This document shows positions 32,650 through 38,681 of a DNA stretch of 38,681 bases, in pieces. The number at the start of each line of letters is the position of its first letter. Position 1 is the stretch's first letter. A program made the translations under genes and the position numbers. Below the pieces are notes generated by a model, which searched no databases, had not been told where the DNA came from, and saw nothing but the letters and a program-made list of their open reading frames with translations. The stretch is from contig JAEZCV010000150.1 in the NCBI GenBank assembly GCA_023429985.1, forward strand, positions 1-38,681, in the 5' to 3' direction. The stretch is from Bacteroidota bacterium (GTDB taxonomy: Bacteria > Bacteroidota > Bacteroidia > Chitinophagales > Chitinophagaceae).

Positions 32650-32657
32650 CAAAATTA
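32650..32657 (-). promoter_or_regulatory. -7 promoter box touching the start of the 2H-like gene
   Basis: The minus strand reads TAATTTTG (full match), ending 3 bases before ATG 32646 and 6 before ATG 32643; another near-leaderless arrangement. Confidence 0.45.
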
Positions 32658-32686
32658 ATTAGCATAAATTTACTAAAAATATTAGT

Positions 32687-33043
32687 ATGTCAAAATATTC
32701 TCTCCGCCAGCTGGTTCAGGATGTTCTGCCCATGGATACTGTTAGTGGCCGGCAGGAAGAAGGTAGCAGTGAAAATATTTACCTTTTAACTGTTACAACC
32801 GGTATTTTAAAAGAAGCCGGCATCGGCAGGGGCGATACCCTGGTAATTGAACGGAACAATCCACCCAGGAGTGGAAATTTTGTAGTTGCTGAAATAGGGA
32901 GTGAAATGGTGATAAGGCAATATGTTTCGGATAATGGAAAACAATTCCTTGTGGTGCCTGGCAATCATGTATCGCCTTTGGAAGTATCCGGCCAGTTTAA
33001 TTTTTGGGGAAGAGTGGTGTATGTGATGAAAAGGATGATTTAA
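32687..33043 (+). CDS. S24/UmuD-like protein without the Ser-Lys dyad
   Basis: A 118-residue protein resembling the C-terminal S24 domain of LexA/UmuD: GIGRGDTLVIER, GNFVVAEIGSE, LVVPGNHVSPLEV and FWGRVVYV align with conserved blocks. Active family members have Ser in a GDSM-type loop before the GI block and a Lys in VKR. Here the loop reads TVTTGILKEAG with no Ser, and the later block reads VIRQY with Arg. So self-cleavage looks impossible by the usual mechanism. No DNA-binding domain is present. It may be a structural or decoy UmuD-like protein, or a phage-derived remnant. Confidence 0.72.
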   Translation: MSKYSLRQLVQDVLPMDTVSGRQEEGSSENIYLLTVTTGILKEAGIGRGDTLVIERNNPPRSGNFVVAEIGSEMVIRQYVSDNGKQFLVVPGNHVSPLEVSGQFNFWGRVVYVMKRMI

Positions 33044-33492
33044 TTTTTTAACCTGCTGTCGAGGGATATTTTTTTCGTTTTGAGGATTTTTATGTTTTTA
33101 AACAGGGGATGAAGAGGATTAATAAGATATAAATACTCTTCCTTCATTACTGCAGATGGAATTTTAAGTGATAAAAAACCGGAGTCATTTAAAAACCTGT
33201 CTCCCATTCTTTTTAATGAAGAAGGAGCAGGATAATTACTCCAATTGGCAGGAAGATCTTCCTGCTCAATTTCTAAAATGGAATGAGAGGGCAATTCCAG
33301 TTCAGCAAGGCAATAATCAATGGCAGGAATTTTAGACATATGCACAATGGTTTCCAGCAATGCAAGAGAAGCAGTAGAGGCGGTGTACAACATATAATTT
33401 CCTTTGCTGTTCCACCTTCCTCCAAATAGTGCCGCACCTGTTCCCGACAGATCATCAATATATTGGCATTTGCTTATGCGGAAAACTCTCAT
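33040..33492 (-). CDS. RES-domain toxin
   Basis: A 150-residue RES-family toxin (COG5654), a group that degrades NAD+ or ADP-ribosylates targets to stop growth. The N-terminal FRI (Arg), the block GGRWNSKGNYMLYTASTASLALLE with the conserved Arg, Tyr and Glu, and a later conserved Ser region fit the family. The ATG overlaps the antitoxin stop by 4 bases (ATGA), so translation is coupled. Its stop interlocks with that of the convergent S24-like gene (TTAA). Confidence 0.92.
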   Translation of the reverse strand: MRVFRISKCQYIDDLSGTGAALFGGRWNSKGNYMLYTASTASLALLETIVHMSKIPAIDYCLAELELPSHSILEIEQEDLPANWSNYPAPSSLKRMGDRFLNDSGFLSLKIPSAVMKEEYLYLINPLHPLFKNIKILKTKKISLDSRLKN

Positions 33493-34007
33493 GAATAAAC
33501 ACCTTGTTCGGCTCTTCCCAGCTCTTTCATTAACAGTTCTATGCCCATGGAAGTATCCAGGAAATCTTTGGGTTTTTGATTACCCAAAACCATCTGTGTG
33601 GCATTCATCCATTCCTTGAAAAGATCCATGTTGCCAAAAACTTCTTCACCGCGACTGTACAACCTGGCAATTTCTATAACTCTTTCCGATTGTTCGGTAT
33701 TAAGCAAAGTGCTTGGTTTATAGCGACGTAAAGTTCGGTCGGAAGTGTGCATTAAAGCTGCCATTTCGTTTGCTGTAATGCCGGTAATAGCTATAAGCAG
33801 ATCGAGAGATTTGCGGGGAATGCCTTTTTTTATAAGTTCTATAAAATCACTTTCTTCTTTAACCACGGTGCCGGCAATGGTAGATGCCCGGCCACCGATC
33901 ATACCAAGCGTTTTTTGAGCGGTACTATAGGCAGGCATTGCTTCTTCAAGCAATTTTTCTTTGCTGCCTTTTTTATAAGCAACCGATTTAATTTTCTTTT
34001 GTGCCAT
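33489..34007 (-). CDS. Xre/MbcA/ParS-type antitoxin
   Basis: A 172-residue antitoxin of the RES partner family. The centre has the HTH-like segment RKSLDLLIAITGITANEMAALMHTSDRTLRRYK (DNA binding). The C-terminus is the DUF2384 toxin-binding domain: EQSERVIEIARLYSRGEEVFGN, then FKEWMNATQMVLGNQKPKDFLDTSMG, whose last loop normally plugs the toxin active site. The N-terminus is Lys-rich. It is the first gene of the operon and has its own operator-like promoter. Confidence 0.92.
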   Translation of the reverse strand: MAQKKIKSVAYKKGSKEKLLEEAMPAYSTAQKTLGMIGGRASTIAGTVVKEESDFIELIKKGIPRKSLDLLIAITGITANEMAALMHTSDRTLRRYKPSTLLNTEQSERVIEIARLYSRGEEVFGNMDLFKEWMNATQMVLGNQKPKDFLDTSMGIELLMKELGRAEQGVYS

Positions 34008-34018
34008 ACCATTGAATT

Positions 34019-34047
34019 ATGGCCTAAAGTTACGGCCATTTGGCCAA
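34019..34047 (-). promoter_or_regulatory. Candidate antitoxin operator
   Basis: ATGGCC (34019-34024) and GGCCAT (34034-34039) form an inverted repeat 9 bases apart, and a further TGGCC sits at 34041-34045, touching the -7 box. In total there are three GGCC half-sites over the predicted transcript start of the toxin-antitoxin operon. Confidence 0.5.
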
Positions 34048-34052
34048 AAATA
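34045..34052 (-). promoter_or_regulatory. -7 promoter box for the RES/Xre operon
   Basis: The minus strand reads TATTTTTG (full TAnnTTTG match), 37 bases before ATG 34007 and immediately before the GGCC repeats. Confidence 0.5.
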
Positions 34053-34142
34053 AAAATTCCATGACCTGAGATTAGCTTTTTAATAAAAAATGCCCGGGCC
34101 ATCTATTTAATTAAGGAAAAGGTTTTAACAATAATCACTCTT

Positions 34143-34631
34143 TTACCCAAGTTCTTCAAACACGCCAGTGAGCTTGTTTTTTCTTACGTTGTTAGCATTA
34201 AAAAATCTTCCATTCATGGCAATGTAAACGCCGTGAGGAAGGGTTTGCACAAAGGCAAGTGCGCTTCCCAGGTTAAACAGCCCGTCGGAAGAACCAAATT
34301 TATAGGGGATCATGGCACCCGTAAGCACAATGGTTTTATCTTTTATTTTTTTTGAAAGAAGGCTTGCGGTTTCCGCCATTGTATCGGTTCCATGGGTGAT
34401 GATGATCTTTTCGTCGGGACTTTTTTTACAATGATCAGCAATCAGTTCCCTGTCGGCATCTGTAATTTCAAGACTGTCAACCATCATTAGGGTGCGGATT
34501 TCTACAGGAACAAGATTTCTTCCCAGTTTCAGCATGTCGGGAAGTTGTGAGTCATTAAAAAATAACTGTCCCGTTAATTCATTATACTCTTTATCGAAAG
34601 TTCCCCCGGTAATAAATATGCGTATGCTCAT
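34143..34631 (-). CDS. Single-domain asparaginase-like protein
   Basis: A 162-residue protein equivalent to the N-terminal half of L-asparaginases. The two threonine motifs are present: FITGGTFD (first catalytic Thr) and IITHGTDTM (Thr-Asp pair). TGAMIPYKFGSSDGLFN follows and the protein ends at the point where the C-terminal domain would begin. Full enzymes are about 330 residues. Short asparaginase-domain proteins occur as a family, so this is probably not a truncation artefact; there is no sign of the missing half downstream. Activity cannot be assumed. Confidence 0.88.
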   Translation of the reverse strand: MSIRIFITGGTFDKEYNELTGQLFFNDSQLPDMLKLGRNLVPVEIRTLMMVDSLEITDADRELIADHCKKSPDEKIIITHGTDTMAETASLLSKKIKDKTIVLTGAMIPYKFGSSDGLFNLGSALAFVQTLPHGVYIAMNGRFFNANNVRKNKLTGVFEELG

Positions 34632-34679
34632 ATACTAGCTATTGGATAAAATTAGCAAGAGTACAACATCGAAGGTTAA

Positions 34680-34928
34680 TTATTTGGAACTGCTTTTTTT
34701 GCCGGCATCTTTTTCCATGTTTTTTCCAACAAAGTATCCTAAAGTGGAGGCAAGTATAGCAACCGTAACCCAGGCAAGGTAATTCCCCGAGTTAAATAGG
34801 GCGATCAATAATCCAAAGGCTCCAAATAGAACTGCAAGAACAACTCTGCCTCTAACCCTTTGTTTGGCGGGAATTGCAGATTTTTTTTTAAATTCATGGT
34901 GTCCTGGACGTTTGCGGCTTTCTGGCAT
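34680..34928 (-). CDS. Small two-helix membrane protein
   Basis: An 82-residue protein. A basic N-terminus (KRPGHHEFKKKS) is followed by two hydrophobic segments (VLAVLFGAFGLLIALFN and VTVAILASTLGYFVG) and a Lys-rich tail. This is a common hypothetical arrangement in Bacteroidota. No function is recognised. It precedes the asparaginase-like gene on the same strand by 48 bases. Confidence 0.72.
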   Translation of the reverse strand: MPESRKRPGHHEFKKKSAIPAKQRVRGRVVLAVLFGAFGLLIALFNSGNYLAWVTVAILASTLGYFVGKNMEKDAGKKSSSK

Positions 34929-35014
34929 ATCATCTTTTTTTAAAAGTTAAGTATTCCAATTTAAAGGCAGGGCATGTTGGCATAATATTTCTATTAATAT
35001 ATAAAATTGATTTT

Positions 35015-35263
35015 ATGGAACGTAACCAGGACAGAAACCACCAGCAGGAAAACAATAAGCCTCCTTATAACGAACAGGTAGCGGCAGGAACTGCCGGAGG
35101 AATAATTAATGAATATATAGTTGAAGAAAAAGATACACTTCCGGATATTGCCAGGCGATATGGAGTTTCAATAGATGAAATTCTGGCTGCTAATCCGGGG
35201 CTTGATACGCCGGAAGATATGGTGAAGCCGGGGCTTAAGATCAAGATCCCTAAAAAAATCTGA
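35015..35263 (+). CDS. LysM-domain protein
   Basis: An 82-residue protein. Residues about 37-80 form one LysM peptidoglycan-binding motif: YIVEEKDTLPDIARRYGVSIDEILAANPGL, ending PGLKIKIP. The N-terminus is polar (Gln/Asn-rich) with no signal peptide, so export is unclear; the protein may act in the cytosol like some LysM/BON partners. A strong terminator follows. Confidence 0.88.
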   Translation: MERNQDRNHQQENNKPPYNEQVAAGTAGGIINEYIVEEKDTLPDIARRYGVSIDEILAANPGLDTPEDMVKPGLKIKIPKKI

Positions 35264-35281
35264 TCTCATAAATTTTATTGT

Positions 35282-35317
35282 AAAGCAGGAAGGTTATCTC
35301 AAACTTCCTGCTTTTTT
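35282..35317 (+). terminator. Rho-independent terminator after the LysM gene
   Basis: An 11-bp stem, AAAGCAGGAAG/CTTCCTGCTTT (35282-35292 with 35304-35314), with an 11-base loop, ends in a run of six to seven T. Confidence 0.88.
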
Positions 35318-35330
35318 ATGCACGCTCATT

Positions 35331-35338
35331 TACCTTCG
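35331..35338 (+). promoter_or_regulatory. -7-like promoter box 4 bases before the 35343 gene
   Basis: TACCTTCG ends 4 bases before ATG 35343, identical in sequence and spacing to the box at 26375, directly after the LysM terminator. Confidence 0.42.
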
Positions 35339-35342
35339 TCGA

Positions 35343-35816
35343 ATGAAGGCAGCCAGCAGCAGTACTATTAAAGCAGCATTAAAGCAACTTTCCAGTTCCG
35401 ATCTGGTTGATCTTTGTTTACGACTGGCAAGGTCTAAAAAAGAAAATAAAGAATTACTAAGTTTCATTCTCTTTGAATCCGACAACATAGATGCATTTAT
35501 TTCCAGTTCCAAAGAAGGCATTTCAGATTCTTTTAAAGAAATCAATACAACCAATTTATACTTCGCTAAAAAATCAATTCGAAGAATACTGAGGGAAACA
35601 AATAAGCTGATAAAATATGCCGGATCAAAAAATGTTGAAGTTGAACTGCTGCTGCATTTTTGTAAATCACTCGATCAATCATCAATACCTTACAAAAAAA
35701 GCCCGGCAATTTTTAAATTATATCTTACACAGGTAAAAAAAATAAGGACGGCCATAGATACCATGCATGAAGATCTTCAGTACGATTACCTGAAAGCCCT
35801 GGAGAAACTTAATTAA
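35343..35816 (+). CDS. Conserved helical protein of unknown function
   Basis: A 157-residue, all-helical, Lys/Leu-rich cytosolic protein. The segment LVDLCLRLARSKKENKELLSFILFE and the later KKSIRRILRETNKLIKYA with LLLHFCKSL recall a family of short Bacteroidota hypotheticals seen beside housekeeping genes. The function is not known. Its stop interlocks with the convergent DUF3078 gene (TTAA), and the start follows a promoter-like box by 4 bases. Confidence 0.78.
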   Translation: MKAASSSTIKAALKQLSSSDLVDLCLRLARSKKENKELLSFILFESDNIDAFISSSKEGISDSFKEINTTNLYFAKKSIRRILRETNKLIKYAGSKNVEVELLLHFCKSLDQSSIPYKKSPAIFKLYLTQVKKIRTAIDTMHEDLQYDYLKALEKLN

Positions 35817-36742
35817 AAGTTCAGCTGAAGGCCAACACCCACCAGCGATTTTAACTGGAGAGCAGGTTCATCTCCATTTTCTCCGAATATTTGAACATCA
35901 TAATCATATATCATGTCAAAATTCCAGCTGAGCGTTAGGATTTTTATAAGTTTCACTGAAATAACATTGGTCATAAATACATCTATTTTCTCAGGCCTGT
36001 TCCTGTAATTAGAAAAAAGATCGAGCCTCGATTTATAGCTCAATACCGGATTAAACTCTTTAAAGAAATTTGCTGTAAGAAAAGCTCCAAATTCCGAGGC
36101 AGTGTGTTTGCCGGGGTCCACGCCATAAGCTCCATGTGCGGAAAGGCTGTCATCTTTTACAATTGTCCACCTGGCAGTGATGGGCGAAAGGAAAATAGAA
36201 AATGCGTTCGAAGGTTTATGGTCAATACCAATGCTGGTAAGTACATAGGCCGGGGAAAGAAATGCAGAGGAAAAGGTCTTTTCGTTATCATCATTATAGG
36301 TGAATCCTTTAAACAGCTGGCTTCTGAAATTTACAAGTGTGGCAAGGTTCCATTTAGGTTTTAATTCATATCCATACTTCGACAGCATGTCAAGCCGGTC
36401 ATCATTTTTTCTTCCGCCAATACTACTGGTATTTACATAGCCAAAATGAAGATCGAGAGTATTGTCCCAGCTTTTTTTGCCTTCTTTATAAAAAGCAAAC
36501 AGGTTAAGAATGGAATTAACAGCCAGCGAAAAATTATCGCCACCGGCTGCCCAGTTGTTCAACGAACCCTGTGCTATATTCAAATTATAAATGCCACCTT
36601 TCTTCCAGGTAAGCGGAATGGTGTCGTTTTCCTTTTTAATATTTACAGTTGCTTCGTGTTGCAGCTGGCGTACCGTTTCATCCTGGCCATAACTTCCAAT
36701 AACAGTTATTGCCATTAAACTGGTTAGAATTATTTTTTTCAT
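35813..36742 (-). CDS. DUF3078 outer-membrane protein
   Basis: A 309-residue exported protein; the ATG at 36742 begins the signal peptide (MKKIILTSLMAITVIGS, cleavage near YGQ). The DUF3078 signature WKKGGIYNLNIAQGSLNNWAAGGDNF is present near residues 40-65. The rest is amphipathic strands, such as KKSWDNTLDLHFGYVN, FGAFLTANFF and a C-terminal LVGVGLQLNF ending in Phe, as in BamA-assembled barrels. DUF3078 members are outer-membrane barrels of unknown role, frequently near envelope biogenesis genes. Confidence 0.9.
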   Translation of the reverse strand: MKKIILTSLMAITVIGSYGQDETVRQLQHEATVNIKKENDTIPLTWKKGGIYNLNIAQGSLNNWAAGGDNFSLAVNSILNLFAFYKEGKKSWDNTLDLHFGYVNTSSIGGRKNDDRLDMLSKYGYELKPKWNLATLVNFRSQLFKGFTYNDDNEKTFSSAFLSPAYVLTSIGIDHKPSNAFSIFLSPITARWTIVKDDSLSAHGAYGVDPGKHTASEFGAFLTANFFKEFNPVLSYKSRLDLFSNYRNRPEKIDVFMTNVISVKLIKILTLSWNFDMIYDYDVQIFGENGDEPALQLKSLVGVGLQLNF

Positions 36743-36780
36743 CTTTATCAGGTAACAATTCATCATGAAGATCATTTTAT

Positions 36781-37194
36781 ATGTTTATAAAAGGGAAGGT
36801 CAATTATAAAATTGTTGTGAACAGAAGTAATATTCATGGCAAAGGTAGCTTTGCAGCAGAAAATATTCCTGAAGGAAAAAAAATTGGCCACCTGGAAGGA
36901 AATATTATTTCTAAATCCACAGCACGAAAAAAGGCAAAGCAGCAGGCTTCCATTTCTATTGTAGAACTTTGGAATGGAAAAGCACTGGATGCAAGCCGTT
37001 CAAAAGACCTCAGGTATATCAACCATTCCTGCAATCCAAACACTTATATGCGTAACCTTGATAATCTTGTGGAGTTTTATGCATTAAGGAATATTAAAAC
37101 CGGCGCAGAGCTTACATGTAATTATGGACCCACACACCACGATGGAAAAATTATTTGTAAGTGTGGGGCGGAAAATTGCAAAGGAAAACTTTGA
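36781..37194 (+). CDS. SET-domain protein methyltransferase
   Basis: A 137-residue stand-alone SET domain. Motifs are GKGSFAAENIPEG at the N-terminus, RYINHSCNPNTY (the SAM/catalytic pseudoknot), GAELTCNYG (the final Tyr loop), and a post-SET-like Cys cluster, CKCGAENCKG. SET domains move methyl groups from SAM to protein Lys. In bacteria they are sporadic, with possible targets among ribosomal or DNA-binding proteins. It starts 38 bases from the divergent DUF3078 gene. Confidence 0.92.
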   Translation: MFIKGKVNYKIVVNRSNIHGKGSFAAENIPEGKKIGHLEGNIISKSTARKKAKQQASISIVELWNGKALDASRSKDLRYINHSCNPNTYMRNLDNLVEFYALRNIKTGAELTCNYGPTHHDGKIICKCGAENCKGKL

Positions 37195-37197
37195 ATT

Positions 37198-38364
37198 TTA
37201 ATTCAGTTCTTTAAAGGATCTGATCTTAAATGAAAGGAAGCTGATTAAAATTCCAAATACACTAAGGATCCCAAAGGCCCATTGAAGGCTTAATGCACCC
37301 GAAACAAAACCTATTAGTAAGGGGCCGGTTAAGAACCCGGCATAACCAATCATGGTTACTGCACTGATAGCATAGCCTGTGGGCATTTTTTTTGTTTTTC
37401 CGGAAAGTGCATAAACAATAGGAACAATAATGGAATCGCCAATGCCTACCAGAACAAATCCTGCAATTGCTGTAACAGGAAAAGGGAATATGGAAGCAAG
37501 TATAAATCCTCCGCTAATAAGCAGCCCACTGTAAAGCAGCACTTTCATATGACCAAAATAGCCAATGATCCTGTCGCCAAGCAACCTTCCCAGTGTCATG
37601 GAAATAATAAAGCTTGTATAACCCGCAGTTACCAGTCCTTTCCCCGCCTGAACGGCTTTTTCAAAATAGTTTACGCTCCAGTCGAACATGGCGTTTTCGC
37701 AAATCATTGCGCAAAATGCTACCAGTCCAAGGTGAAAAAGGTAACTGTCGGGCCGCACAAAAAATGGTTTTTTTTCAATGGAAACCTCTTTGTTACCCAC
37801 GGGGCTTTTATAGAATATTAAACTGGTCAAAAGGCAAACTATAGCAATTAATAAAAAATGAAACCTCGGCAATACATTATTTACGATCATAAGGGTTCCA
37901 ATACTGGCGGCTACAAAACAGGCCAGGCTCCACAGGCCGTGAAATGTACTGATGATTGATTTACTGTACATGTTTTGTACTTCAAGGGAAAGCGTATTGG
38001 CAGAAATATTTAAAATAGTTCGCATAAAGCCCATTAGAAACAGAATTATCATTAATTGAAACCTTTCGGTTCCAAATCCTGCCAGCACTAAAAAAACACA
38101 GGATAGTATGGAGCTGGAAATAAGAATCTTTTTTGATCCGAATTCTGCGGTAAGGCGGCTTGCAACCAATAAACCGCAAACCAGGCCTGCTGGCGCAGCA
38201 AAAAGTACTGTTCCCCAGGCTGCATTTCCTAACCCCAGTTTTTCCTGAATATCGGGGATCCGCGAAGCCCAGGTAGCAGCCAGGATGCCAGAAAGAATGA
38301 AAAACACGGCTGTCATCATTCTTCCTTTTTTGGCCATTCCATTTTGCCTTAATTCCGTATCCAT
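37198..38364 (-). CDS. MFS transporter
   Basis: A 388-residue major facilitator, twelve helices by hydropathy. The TTG at 38373 gives only three extra residues, and ATG 38364 is preferred. The MFS motif-A region is altered (loop 2-3 reads SRLTAEFGSKKIL, then ASRIPDIQEKLG near the N-terminus), and GRLLGDRIIGYFGH is the matching loop in the second half. The pattern ATWASRIPDIQ is typical of the YbjJ-like/fucose-permease-like group in Bacteroidota. The substrate is unknown. It is convergent with the SET gene, 3 bases apart. Confidence 0.93.
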   Translation of the reverse strand: MDTELRQNGMAKKGRMMTAVFFILSGILAATWASRIPDIQEKLGLGNAAWGTVLFAAPAGLVCGLLVASRLTAEFGSKKILISSSILSCVFLVLAGFGTERFQLMIILFLMGFMRTILNISANTLSLEVQNMYSKSIISTFHGLWSLACFVAASIGTLMIVNNVLPRFHFLLIAIVCLLTSLIFYKSPVGNKEVSIEKKPFFVRPDSYLFHLGLVAFCAMICENAMFDWSVNYFEKAVQAGKGLVTAGYTSFIISMTLGRLLGDRIIGYFGHMKVLLYSGLLISGGFILASIFPFPVTAIAGFVLVGIGDSIIVPIVYALSGKTKKMPTGYAISAVTMIGYAGFLTGPLLIGFVSGALSLQWAFGILSVFGILISFLSFKIRSFKELN

Positions 38365-38412
38365 CTTTTGCAATGTTATAGATTAACAGTGGAGGGTTCG
38401 CATGTTTATTGC

Positions 38413-38681
38413 ATGGATACTGCAAAATATATAATGAAGATTGATATTTTAAACAGGCAGGAACTATCTAACGGGCATGGCCGGCTTGAAAAAATAAAAT
38501 ATAGCATGGATTCGGGTAATGCATCTGCATCCACCCAGGAGAGGGAAGTTTACCACCATGGTGATGCCGTATCGGTTTTGTTATATAACAATTCAAAAGG
38601 AACCGTACTCCTCACCCGTCAATTTCGCCTGCCCACCTATTTGAATGGAAATGAAGAAGGGAAATTAACAGAAGCCTGCGC
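38413..38681 (+). CDS. nudK: NudK-type NUDIX hydrolase (GDP-mannose pyrophosphatase), 3' cut by window
   Basis: The first 89 codons are visible. The start could be ATG 38413 or ATG 38434. The segment EREVYHHGDAVSVLLYN, then LLTRQFRLPTY and NGNEEGKLTEAC, matches the N-terminal half of E. coli NudK almost block for block. The NUDIX box itself lies beyond the window. NudK splits GDP-mannose and similar nucleotide sugars to GMP and sugar-1-phosphate. Confidence 0.85.
   Translation, partial: MDTAKYIMKIDILNRQELSNGHGRLEKIKYSMDSGNASASTQEREVYHHGDAVSVLLYNNSKGTVLLTRQFRLPTYLNGNEEGKLTEAC

Noticed and set aside
32647..32652. TTG start of the 2H-like gene at 32652
   Set aside because: It lies inside a TAATTTTG box; ATGs follow within 3-6 bases.
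38365..38373. TTG start of the MFS gene at 38373
   Set aside because: It adds only three residues and an ATG follows at 38364.
1..38681. tRNA, rRNA, CRISPR, IS or prophage content
   Set aside because: I read the intergenic regions and found no cloverleaf, direct-repeat array, transposase or integrase gene.

Overview
The window looks like chromosomal DNA from a member of the Bacteroidota, most likely a Chitinophagaceae-type bacterium. The reasons are: AT-rich DNA with few clear Shine-Dalgarno sequences; repeated matches to the Bacteroidota -7 promoter element TAnnTTTG; a SusB-type GH97 enzyme; Bat aerotolerance genes; a DUF3078 outer-membrane protein; a long three-domain IspG; and many lipoproteins with short lipoboxes. 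I see no tRNA, rRNA, CRISPR array, insertion sequence or prophage. Genes are densely packed on both strands and no gene-free stretch exceeds about 200 bases.

Layout. 1-5.9 kb: the 3' part of an inverting-type GH97 alpha-glucosidase, a DUF952/SRPBCC pair, a GYF-domain membrane protein, a small COG2426 transporter and two envelope lipoproteins. 6.0-11.0 kb: a two-gene polysaccharide locus, made of a membrane-anchored clan GH-A glycosidase and a processive GT2 synthase fused to two glycosidase-like domains. The synthase gene carries a one-base frameshift in this sequence. 11.1-15.2 kb: a small RRM protein on the opposite strand, then a four-gene exported operon (outer-membrane protein, GDPD lipoprotein, outer-membrane protein, metallophosphoesterase). 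15.2-20.1 kb: a MATE exporter, kbl, two small exported proteins and an OXA-like lipoprotein beta-lactamase. 20.1-27.3 kb: batB-batC, ispG, a Met-rich lipoprotein, nadB and an LpxL-like acyltransferase.

27.3-31.4 kb (minus strand): a persulfide dioxygenase-rhodanese with a neighbouring ArsR-type regulator and a conspicuous paired-palindrome operator, then tsaB, two small envelope proteins and an amidase. 31.4-38.7 kb: a DJ-1/PfpI protein, a divergent pair of proteins that look like catalytically dead 2H and S24 family members, a RES/Xre toxin-antitoxin module, a one-domain asparaginase, a LysM protein, DUF3078, a SET-domain protein, an MFS transporter and the start of a NudK-type NUDIX hydrolase.

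The strongest candidate for something undescribed is the 6.0-11.0 kb locus. A BcsA-like synthase is fused to a GH26-like domain and a second GH-A-like domain. In both, the expected acid/base Glu appears as Asp, while the separate upstream glycosidase, which looks like a paralogue of the last domain, keeps both catalytic Glu residues. Other signals worth attention are the operator pair around the persulfide dioxygenase promoter, a cysteine-free regulator beside it, the RES/Xre operator, and a set of -7 boxes ending only 3-6 bases before start codons, which suggests leaderless mRNAs.
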